Shown: positions 1-5,006 of the stretch, piece after piece
Layout: every line of letters begins with the position of its first letter
How positions within the stretch are numbered: position 1 is the stretch's first letter
From: an uncultured Myxococcales bacterium
Lineage (GTDB): Bacteria; Myxococcota; UBA727; VGSZ01
Direction of reading: 5' to 3'
DNA length: 5,006 nucleotides
Assembly (NCBI GenBank): GCA_903952805.1
Contig: CAJBHN010000901.1
Coordinates: 1-5,006 of the forward strand
Program-made: the position numbers and the translations under genes
The notes under the pieces: generated by a model
Databases searched by the model: none
Told to the model about the DNA's origin: nothing
What the model saw: only the letters and a program-made list of their open reading frames with translations

Positions 1-67
1 AGTACTCGGGGAAGTCGAGCCAATGGCGCGACTCACGAATCAGACCTCGAAGCAGCAACCAGCGCAT
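1..67 (-). CDS. Alpha/beta hydrolase, N-terminal fragment (cut by window edge)
   Basis: Reading the minus strand from an ATG at 67-65 gives 22 open codons to the window edge, beginning MRWLLLRGLIRESRHW and continuing L-D-F-P-E-Y. From memory of the family, the pattern W-(V/L)-LLRGL-x-RE-x-x-HW-x-(D/E)-FP is the usual N-terminus of a group of proteobacterial alpha/beta-fold hydrolases, forming the first beta strand and the oxyanion-hole loop. The catalytic Ser, Asp and His would lie beyond the window, so neither activity nor substrate can be stated. The start lies 21 bases after the stop of the GH31 gene on the same strand, which suggests co-transcription. A GAGGG overlapping that stop is about 18 bases from the ATG, too far for a normal ribosome binding site. 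The reading frame is seen directly; the family call is inference from a short peptide. Confidence 0.68.
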   Translation of the reverse strand, partial: MRWLLLRGLIRESRHWLDFPEY

Positions 68-88
68 GGCTGACGATGACCGCAGCCC

Positions 89-2524
89 TCAGCGAAACAC
101 AACCCGGGTACGTCGCCCCGACGGATGCCCCGCCAACGTCAGCGTGAAGCCGTCGCCGTTGACGACGCCGTCGCCGACGACTTCGACCGCTCCAAGGACG
201 TCGGCTTCGGCTGGCAGTCCAATGCCCGTACCATCGAGGACGTAGCTGGCGCCGTCCTCCTCGACGAAGCGGCCACTCTTGCCCAGGGCAACGGCGACTT
301 CGCGGTCGCCCTGCGTCGACGACAGGTCGGCGATGGCATCCCCAGCAACCTCGAGCAGGGTTTGGGCGGGCAAGGCCGTCATGGGTACGATGGCGCCCGC
401 CGGCATGAAGACAGGAATCTCGGTGACGGCGGCATCGACCGAGACCGTGCCGACGTACTCAGTGCGAGTGGCGCCGACGCTTCCTGGTGGAGCGCCGGGC
501 ATGGGGAAGGCGACAAAGCGACCGCCGGGCAACACCACGGTGCGGGCGACGGCGCCTTCGGTGACGACGGGGGCCACCAGCAGGTTGGGGCCCAACAAGA
601 CCTGGTCCTTGATGGACCACAGGGCTTCGTCGTCGGGGAACAGCACCGGCATTGGTACCCACAGGGGCAAACGCCCAAGGCCGGTGGCGACGGCAGTGTC
701 GGCGTTGGCGTCGGCGACGGCGAGTGCTCTCAGGTAGGGGTAGAGGCGAATGTGAATCTCGGCGTACCGCTTCCAATGCGCCGTGCTGTCGGCGTCGGTC
801 TGCAACATGTGGTTGGCGCGAGCATGGGTGCCGTGGTGGGTGCGCATGACCGGCGTGAAGGCCCCCAGCGTCGTCCAGCGGAAGAACAACTCGGGGCTGA
901 CGGTGGCGTTGGTCGAAGACTGGTAGCCGGCGATGTCGTGGGCGAAGTACGTAAAGCCGGTGACAGCGGCACCGATGCCGATGGGGATGATGGTCGGCAG
1001 GCCGTCGTCGGCCTGGAAGCTGGTCCTCTGGTCACCAGCCCACATCACGTCGACGACGGCTGGCGAACCCAAGAACCCCGAGCGCGAGTAGAGGACGACC
1101 TCGTCAAGCAGGCCCGCTTCCTCGATGACTTCGCGATTGAGGCGCGCCCACGTGACGGCGTATTCGTTGTGCACCAGGGCCGGATCTTCACCCGAGGCCA
1201 AGGCAACGTCGTCGACCGGCATCCATTCGCCGAAGTCCGCCATCCAGCCACGGGCCCCCAGTCTGAGTGCCTCATGCAGATGCCCTTTCATGGCTGCGAT
1301 GGCCTCGGGGTTGGTCAGGTCCAGCAACGTCGTCGGCGAGAATTCCCGATCTGCTCCCGTAAACAACAGGGTTTCGCCGGTGGATGCGTGGTGCAGGCCG
1401 TGGCCTGCGGCCGTGACTTCGTCGAAGACGTCGCCACCTTCGGTGACAAACGTATTGAAGTAGACTTGGTGCGCGATGCCCTCGGCCCTCAGGTCGGTCG
1501 CCATGGCCTCGTAGGTTGGGTAGACATCGCGATCGAGGCGCCAGTCCTCGTCGAGGCGATAGAGGTTGCCGGCATCCTGGCCTCCCCGCCAATCCTCCGA
1601 CCAGATGACGCTGGTGGGGATCTCGTTTTCACGCAGAAACGCTGCGAAGTCCCTGACCTCCTGTTCGGAAAAGATGGCGTCATTCCAGGGGGCGAAGACG
1701 AATGGTGGCAGCAGCCGCGGACGACCCAGGGCCTCGCTCAAGAGTTGTTGGGCGCCCAGGACCGTGTCTGCGGGCAAGATCACCATGCGCAGGGTGTCTT
1801 GCCAGACCTCAAAAGACGTAACGTCGACCTTGGTGGCGCACAGGTCGACGCGGGAAAACGCATCGACGTCGAGCATGACACCGACGCCATCGCTGCGCAG
1901 CAACGCGGGCATCGGTACGTGGGTCGTGTGGCGTCGACCGAGGAGTTGCCAGACACCTGGCAGGACATCGTCGTCGGTCTTGCCGACGCCTTGCTCGCTG
2001 ACCCACAGGGGGACCACTTGACCCCGGTGGTCAACGTCGGCGCTCTGGGCGCCCAGGCCAAGAAAATGGTGATCAGGCGCGCACGGCGTGGAGGCCACCA
2101 CCCGGTCGCCGTCGGTGGCCTTGAGCTCGACGACGGCTCCGCCCTGGTCGAAAGAGACATGACCCGTGGCGATCGCGTCTTCGCCGTTCATGACCTCAAA
2201 ACCCACTGAATCCGCCTCGGCGGCCAGCAGCCGCAGCGTTGTTCCCGGGCGAAACGGACGGCTGTCCTCGACAATGTTGAACATGCCGAACTGCATCTCG
2301 TAGCTGGCCACACCGCGTTTGGTGCCAATGCCGGCGGCGTCGATGTCCATGACCAGCCGTCCTCCCCGGCGAATGGTGACATCGTGGTCGACCGCGCTGA
2401 CGACGACGACGGTCTCGCCGCTGCTGATCTCGGCGCGGTCGGCAGGGCCGCAGGAACAGTCAGCGCTCACGGCAGCCACCGTCAAAAGGGCGACTTCGGC
2501 AAGATGGCGGCAAGGCTTCCTCAT
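89..2524 (-). CDS. Exported glycoside hydrolase family 31, YihQ-like clade
   Basis: Predicted retaining alpha-glycosidase of 811 residues acting outside the cytoplasm. The N-terminus, MRKPCRHLAEVALLTVAAVS, is a basic-then-hydrophobic signal peptide followed by ADCSCGP, so it may be a lipoprotein, although Asp before the first Cys is not a classical lipobox. Then come a mutarotase-like beta domain (about residues 35-270), a TIM barrel (about 274-610) and C-terminal beta domains with the GH31 stretch LLGPNLLVAPV. The nucleophile is Asp430 in GWMADFGEW (codon 1235-1237) and the acid/base is Asp498 in WAGDQ (codon 1031-1033). Their 68-residue spacing, the DDGLP motif and the FTPVMRTH motif match my recollection of E. 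coli YihQ. The residues I recall as binding sulfonate in YihQ (Gln before DW, then R-x-x-W) are not evident: here it is SEDWRGG. An alpha-glucosidase or other specificity is therefore as likely as sulfoquinovosidase. An in-frame ATG at 2602 adds 26 residues, but the 2524 start has GGGAG just upstream and puts the signal peptide first. Confidence 0.9.
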   Translation of the reverse strand: MRKPCRHLAEVALLTVAAVSADCSCGPADRAEISSGETVVVVSAVDHDVTIRRGGRLVMDIDAAGIGTKRGVASYEMQFGMFNIVEDSRPFRPGTTLRLLAAEADSVGFEVMNGEDAIATGHVSFDQGGAVVELKATDGDRVVASTPCAPDHHFLGLGAQSADVDHRGQVVPLWVSEQGVGKTDDDVLPGVWQLLGRRHTTHVPMPALLRSDGVGVMLDVDAFSRVDLCATKVDVTSFEVWQDTLRMVILPADTVLGAQQLLSEALGRPRLLPPFVFAPWNDAIFSEQEVRDFAAFLRENEIPTSVIWSEDWRGGQDAGNLYRLDEDWRLDRDVYPTYEAMATDLRAEGIAHQVYFNTFVTEGGDVFDEVTAAGHGLHHASTGETLLFTGADREFSPTTLLDLTNPEAIAAMKGHLHEALRLGARGWMADFGEWMPVDDVALASGEDPALVHNEYAVTWARLNREVIEEAGLLDEVVLYSRSGFLGSPAVVDVMWAGDQRTSFQADDGLPTIIPIGIGAAVTGFTYFAHDIAGYQSSTNATVSPELFFRWTTLGAFTPVMRTHHGTHARANHMLQTDADSTAHWKRYAEIHIRLYPYLRALAVADANADTAVATGLGRLPLWVPMPVLFPDDEALWSIKDQVLLGPNLLVAPVVTEGAVARTVVLPGGRFVAFPMPGAPPGSVGATRTEYVGTVSVDAAVTEIPVFMPAGAIVPMTALPAQTLLEVAGDAIADLSSTQGDREVAVALGKSGRFVEEDGASYVLDGTGIGLPAEADVLGAVEVVGDGVVNGDGFTLTLAGHPSGRRTRVVFR

Positions 2525-2528
2525 GAAA

Positions 2529-2533
2529 CTCCC
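2529..2533 (-). promoter_or_regulatory. Ribosome binding site deciding the GH31 start
   Basis: On the minus strand, GGGAG is followed by TTTC and then the ATG at 2524-2522. The 4-base spacing is slightly short but acceptable. The upstream in-frame ATG at 2602 has no purine-rich stretch before it, so this site favours the 2524 start. Confidence 0.6.
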
Positions 2534-2544
2534 AAGTTGCGAAG

Positions 2545-2569
2545 CCGTTCCCAGCCCGGCGGGGAACAG
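2545..2569 (-). promoter_or_regulatory. Hairpin in the GH31 leader RNA
   Basis: GTTCCC (2547-2552) and GGGAAC (2562-2567) are perfect inverted copies around a 9-base GC-rich loop. In RNA from the minus strand the stem extends by a U-G wobble and a C-G pair to 8 pairs (2545-2552 with 2562-2569). It lies about 20 bases before the GH31 start codon and 11 bases before the GGGAG. There is no following T-run, so it is not an intrinsic terminator. A role in mRNA stability or translation is possible, and chance is not excluded in GC-rich DNA. Confidence 0.35.
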
Positions 2570-2572
2570 TTG

Positions 2573-2601
2573 TTGATGGGGGGGCTGATCTTCGTCATAC
2601 A
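2573..2601 (+). promoter_or_regulatory. Candidate promoter for mgtE-rnhA-folK
   Basis: TTGATG (2573-2578) and CATACA (2596-2601) are separated by 17 bases, the preferred sigma70 spacing. The -10 element matches TATAAT at only 3 of 6 positions and the -35 element matches TTGACA at 4 of 6. It sits about 46 bases before the likely GTG start and is the best candidate in the gap, but it is weak. The -10 element lies inside the inverted repeat 2590-2606. Confidence 0.25.
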
Positions 2602-2606
2602 CGAAG
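2590..2606. promoter_or_regulatory. Palindrome CTTCGT-N5-ACGAAG, operator candidate
   Basis: CTTCGT (2590-2595) and ACGAAG (2601-2606) form a perfect inverted repeat with a 5-base spacer (CATAC). A 17-bp site of this form is typical of dimeric repressor operators. It covers the candidate -10 hexamers for both directions, so a bound protein could control both blocks. No regulator gene is visible in the window, so any factor is unknown. The symmetry is seen directly; the operator role is inference. Confidence 0.35.
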
Positions 2607-2621
2607 TGTGGGCGTGACCAA
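2594..2621 (-). promoter_or_regulatory. Candidate promoter for the GH31-hydrolase block
   Basis: On the minus strand, TTGGTC (2621-2616) and TATGAC (2599-2594) are 16 bases apart. TATGAC matches TATAAT at 4 of 6 positions and TTGGTC matches TTGACA at 3 of 6. The -10 element lies within the palindrome 2590-2606 and overlaps the opposite-strand candidate. If used, transcription would start near 2587 and give a leader of about 60 bases containing the 2545-2569 hairpin; the alternative GH31 ATG at 2602 would then lie upstream of the transcript. Confidence 0.25.
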
Positions 2622-2634
2622 ATGCGCCACTACC

Positions 2635-2639
2635 GAGGA
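2635..2639 (+). promoter_or_regulatory. Ribosome binding site for the GTG start of mgtE
   Basis: GAGGA lies 8 bases before the GTG at 2648, an ideal distance. It abuts or overlaps the ATG at 2639, leaving that ATG without a usable site. This decides the start in favour of 2648. Confidence 0.5.
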
Positions 2640-2647
2640 TGGACGCC

Positions 2648-4021
2648 GTGGCAAGTGGCCTCTCCAACATGGACAACGACGACCTCGAAGCTGTCCTCCT
2701 CGCTGACGACGTGACCGCCGGTGCATTTCTGCGCTTGTTGCCCCACCCCGCCGACGTGGTGGAGGCCCTGCGTGTCGTCGATGTGGATCAGTGGCCGCGC
2801 CTGCTGCGGCTGGTGGGAGACGATGGTGAACGCGCCGAGACCGTCGCCCTGCTCGAGGAGGACGAGCGCTCGATGCTGCTCGACCTGCTCGATCCCGGCG
2901 AGATCGGCGCCCTGATCAAGAATCTCGACTCCGACGACGCCACCGACGTCTTGGAGGAGCTGGAGCCGTCGGAGCAGAAGGAGGCGCTGGCAGCGCTGCC
3001 TGCCGATGAGCGCGCTCAGGTTGAAGAACTGTTGCGCTACGAGCCGGACACTGCCGGCGGCATCATGCAGGTCGAGCGGGCCCAGGTGCGCCGCAATCAG
3101 ACCGTCGACGACGCCATCGCTTGCGTGCGGGCCCTGGTTGAAGACAACAGCCAGGTCCACAACGTCTACGTCGTTGATGATGAAGACCGCCTGGTTGGCT
3201 TCGTCGACCTCGCCGCGTTGCTGTTGCACCGGCCCGATACGAAGATCAGCGAGTTGGTGCATGCGCCCATCGCGAAGGTGATGCCTGACGTCGATCAGGA
3301 GCATGTTGCCCACCTGTTCAAAAAGTACGGCATCTACTCGCTGCCGGTCGTCGACAAAGAGGGCCGCATGCTCGGCCGCATTCTTCATGACGATGTCATC
3401 GACGTCGTTGTCGAGGAAGCTGAAGAAGACGCCCTCAAACAAGGCGGTACGTCCTCGGAGGAACTGCTCTACCGGGACCAGGCGTTCTCGATTGCTCGCA
3501 TTCGCCTGCCTTGGTTGATCGTGACGCTCATGGGCTCATTGGTGTCGGCCAAGATGATTCACCTGTACTCGGGGGTCCTGAGCGAGGCGATCATCCTGGC
3601 GGCGTTTGTCCCCGTCGTCACCGCCATGGGCGGCAACGTCGGTTCGCAATCTGCCACCATCATGACGAGAGGGCTCGCCACCGGGCGGGTTGATGTGTCG
3701 GACCTGCTGGCGATTGTCTTTCGCGAACTGCGGGTCGGTTTGATGATGGGCATCGTCTGTGGCGCCGTCGTCGGTTGCGTCGCGGCGCTGTTCTTTTCCG
3801 ATGGCCATTACACGCTCGGAATCGTTGTCTTTGTGGCGATGATCGCAGCGATGACCGTGGCGGCGACGGTCGGCACCATGGCGCCAGCGGTCATGCAGCG
3901 TGCAGGCATCGATCCTGCCATCGCATCAGGTCCTTTTGTGACGACGGCCAACGATTCCATTGGCATCGTCATCTACCTGACGACGGCATTTTTCTTCCTC
4001 GATAAGCTGCGCCCCCTGTGA
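2648..4021 (+). CDS. mgtE: MgtE-family magnesium transporter
   Basis: Inner-membrane Mg2+ channel/transporter of 457 residues, close to the roughly 450-470 usual for the family. Order of parts: an acidic helical N domain (about residues 5-130), the family-typical RYEPDTAGGIM junction (about 130-140), a CBS-domain pair (about 135-260, with HNVYVVDDEDRLVGFVDL and YSLPVVDKEGRMLGRI), a charged connecting helix, then five membrane segments (about 287-307, 312-340, 362-384, 389-413, 427-452). The pore-region stretch MGGNVGSQSATIMTRGLA is strongly conserved. Asp436 in TANDSIGIVIYL aligns with the ion-binding Asp of TM5 (Asp432 of the Thermus protein, from memory). In known MgtE the N and CBS domains sense cytosolic Mg2+ and close the pore. 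The GTG at 2648 is preferred over the ATG at 2639 because GAGGA is well spaced only for the former. No Mg2+ riboswitch fits in the short leader. The stop overlaps the start of rnhA. Confidence 0.95.
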   Translation: MASGLSNMDNDDLEAVLLADDVTAGAFLRLLPHPADVVEALRVVDVDQWPRLLRLVGDDGERAETVALLEEDERSMLLDLLDPGEIGALIKNLDSDDATDVLEELEPSEQKEALAALPADERAQVEELLRYEPDTAGGIMQVERAQVRRNQTVDDAIACVRALVEDNSQVHNVYVVDDEDRLVGFVDLAALLLHRPDTKISELVHAPIAKVMPDVDQEHVAHLFKKYGIYSLPVVDKEGRMLGRILHDDVIDVVVEEAEEDALKQGGTSSEELLYRDQAFSIARIRLPWLIVTLMGSLVSAKMIHLYSGVLSEAIILAAFVPVVTAMGGNVGSQSATIMTRGLATGRVDVSDLLAIVFRELRVGLMMGIVCGAVVGCVAALFFSDGHYTLGIVVFVAMIAAMTVAATVGTMAPAVMQRAGIDPAIASGPFVTTANDSIGIVIYLTTAFFFLDKLRPL

Positions 4022-4521
4022 CGACGACGACGCCACCCACTGCGAAGCCCACGACCGTGGCGCTGTTTTGTGACGGGTCTTGTCTGGGCAACCCCGGCCC
4101 TGGCGGTTGGGCGGCGTTGCTGCGGTCGCCGTCGTCGTCGGGGCCCCCCCATGAAAAGCTTGTCAGCGGGGGCGAGCCAGACACCACCAACAACCGCATG
4201 GAATTGCTGGCGGCCATTGAAGGGCTCCACATTCTCAAGCGGGCATGCGTGGTCGAGGTCTTCACCGACTCCAACTACGTCGTGCAGGGCATGAAGAGTT
4301 GGCTGGCGGGGTGGAAGAAGAATGGCTGGAAGGCCAGTGGCAAGCCGGTGAAGAATCAAGATCTCTGGCAGCGCCTGGACGACGTGTCTGCCCGCCACAG
4401 CGTCCATTGGCAGTGGGTGCGAGGCCACGCAGGCCACGTCGACAACGAGCGCGTCGACGTCGCCGCCCGCGAAGCCGCCACCCGGGTTGCTGCGGCCGGT
4501 CGGGGCGGCGCCCACCGGTGA
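4018..4521 (+). CDS. rnhA: Ribonuclease HI (type 1 RNase H)
   Basis: Cytoplasmic endonuclease that cuts the RNA strand of RNA-DNA hybrids, needed for primer and R-loop removal. At 167 residues it is slightly longer than the 155 of E. coli because of a Thr/Pro-rich N-terminus and a short basic/Gly-rich tail. The whole active site is present: Asp19 in CDGSCLGNPGPGGW, Glu62 in NNRMELLAAI, Asp84 in FTDSNYV, His137 in VRGHAGH and Asp147 ten residues later, the same spacing as E. coli His124 and Asp134. The basic handle region WKKNGWKASGKPVKNQDLWQ is also kept. A Ser-rich loop (SPSSSGPP, about 37-44) coded by a GTCGTCG tract lies between the first two strands. The GTG start lies in a GTGA overlap with the mgtE stop, with no strong ribosome binding site, so coupled translation is likely. 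A later GTG (4057) would give a start just before the first strand. Confidence 0.95.
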   Translation: MTTTTPPTAKPTTVALFCDGSCLGNPGPGGWAALLRSPSSSGPPHEKLVSGGEPDTTNNRMELLAAIEGLHILKRACVVEVFTDSNYVVQGMKSWLAGWKKNGWKASGKPVKNQDLWQRLDDVSARHSVHWQWVRGHAGHVDNERVDVAAREAATRVAAAGRGGAHR

Positions 4522-5006
4522 GCGTCGTCTTTGGCATCGGCATTGGTGCGTCGGGAGCCGCCGCCGTCGAGCATGTCGATGGCGCCTTCGACGATATCCG
4601 AGCGCTGTGGCCTGTCGTTGGTGTCAGTCGACGCTACGCCAATCCCCCCTGGGGCGGCGTGACGCGGGCGCCGTTTGTGAACGCCGCCGCTCTCGTTGAG
4701 GCCGACGTGCCAGCCAGCACCGTGCTCATGCAGCTCTTTGCCATCGAGCGTCGGCACGGACGACTTCGTGGTGTGCGCAACGCGGCCAGGACGCTGGATC
4801 TCGATGTGCTGTGGTCGTCTGGCCGGCCGTCGTCGTCGTCGTCGTCGCTGGCACCGGTGGTGCCCCACGCCCGACTGTTGCAGCGGGGGTTCGCCGTCAT
4901 CCCGCTGATGGAAGCGATGGAGCGTGCGGGCCTGCCGGTCCCTCATACGGTTCGCATGGCTGCGGCTACCTTGCAGTTGCGCCCGCCGATGATGGCGCTG
5001 CCCGCG
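4518..5006 (+). CDS. folK: 2-amino-4-hydroxy-6-hydroxymethyldihydropteridine diphosphokinase (HPPK), open at window end
   Basis: HPPK transfers diphosphate from ATP to 6-hydroxymethyl-7,8-dihydropterin, the step before dihydropteroate synthase in folate synthesis. From the GTG at 4518 there are 163 open codons to the last base. The family is about 160 residues long, so little is missing. The signature is RTLDLDVLW, with Mg2+-binding Asp94 and Asp96 matching E. coli Asp95 and Asp97. Other matches are FVNAA (53-57), IERRHGR with Arg82, Arg91, and VPHARLLQRGF with His117 and Arg123, aligning with E. coli VPHYDMKNRGF. Two departures: the N-terminal GSN is replaced by GAS (IGIGAS), and the Pro before RTLDLD is Ala. 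A six-Ser run (105-110) sits in the loop after the signature. The start forms a GTGA overlap with the rnhA stop. Confidence 0.88.
   Translation, partial: MSVVFGIGIGASGAAAVEHVDGAFDDIRALWPVVGVSRRYANPPWGGVTRAPFVNAAALVEADVPASTVLMQLFAIERRHGRLRGVRNAARTLDLDVLWSSGRPSSSSSSLAPVVPHARLLQRGFAVIPLMEAMERAGLPVPHTVRMAAATLQLRPPMMALPA
4828..4847 (+). repeat. Trinucleotide tract (TCG)6 within folK
   Basis: Six consecutive TCG codons occupy 4830-4847, and the same period starts two bases earlier (CG). They encode Ser105-Ser110. The tract is in frame, so slippage would add or remove Ser without a frameshift. Shorter tracts of similar type occur at the rnhA start (GAC repeats, about 4020-4031) and in the rnhA loop (about 4127-4139). 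Confidence 0.85.

Noticed and set aside
2578..2584. Run of seven G residues in the intergenic region as a phase-variable tract
   Set aside because: It is short for slippage-driven switching in a GC-rich genome and lies in the candidate promoter spacer; nothing else supports a phase-variation role.
2525..2602. N-terminal extension of GH31 from the ATG at 2602
   Set aside because: That start has no ribosome binding site, would bury the signal peptide behind 26 polar residues, and runs through the palindrome and candidate promoter region.
2525..2647. Mg2+-sensing riboswitch (M-box) upstream of mgtE
   Set aside because: The gap is 123 bases, shorter than a full M-box of roughly 150-170 bases, and none of the expected helices or an associated terminator could be seen.
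2630..3442. 270-codon minus-strand open frame opposite mgtE
   Set aside because: It lies wholly within the clear mgtE gene, has no recognisable motif, and its His/Gln/Asp/Val-rich composition is what the complement of a GC-rich, acidic coding region gives.
4019..4032. GAC repeat at the rnhA start as a regulatory repeat
   Set aside because: It only encodes the Thr-rich N-terminus and is short; it was noted as low complexity rather than as a separate element.
3973..4515. 180-codon minus-strand open frame opposite rnhA
   Set aside because: rnhA has every catalytic residue on the plus strand, and the antisense product is Arg/Gly/His-rich without a known fold.
4356..4946. 196-codon minus-strand open frame opposite rnhA and folK
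   Set aside because: The product is an Arg-, His- and Gln-rich low-complexity sequence, and the plus-strand folK frame carries the full HPPK signature.

Overview
This is a GC-rich, gene-dense bacterial window with two gene blocks that diverge from one 123-bp intergenic region (2525-2647). It suggests a Gram-negative host of the Myxococcota/Bradymonadota type. The reasons are strong G/C third-position bias, many Asp codons, GTG starts, and a large hydrolase with a secretion signal rich in Cys just after its hydrophobic core. This is an impression only; no rRNA or marker gene here settles taxonomy.

Minus-strand block (2524 down to 1). An exported glycoside hydrolase of family 31 (GH31) has its best start at 2524 and its stop at 89-91. 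It carries the WMADFGE nucleophile motif and the WAGDQ acid/base motif that are familiar from the YihQ (sulfoquinovosidase-like) branch. After a 21-bp gap comes the first 22 codons of a second gene, cut by the window edge, whose N-terminus looks like a proteobacterial alpha/beta hydrolase. The two are probably co-transcribed.

Plus-strand block (2648 to 5006). Three housekeeping genes are packed head to tail: an MgtE-type Mg2+ channel/transporter, a type 1 ribonuclease H (rnhA), and HPPK of folate synthesis (folK, still open at the window end). Each junction is a 4-base GTGA overlap in which the GTG start of the next gene shares bases with the TGA stop of the previous one, so the three are likely one translationally coupled operon. 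No metabolic pathway joins them. They may share only Mg2+ dependence, since both RNase H and HPPK use two Mg2+ ions; that link is speculative.

The divergent intergenic region holds two perfect 6-bp-arm inverted repeats. One overlaps weak candidate -10 elements for both directions, and the other would form a hairpin in the GH31 leader RNA. I see no RNA genes, mobile elements, CRISPR arrays, Mg2+ riboswitch or convincing terminators. Overall this is an ordinary chromosomal region. The points most worth a second look are the GH31 substrate question, the intergenic palindromes, and the in-frame TCG microsatellite inside folK.
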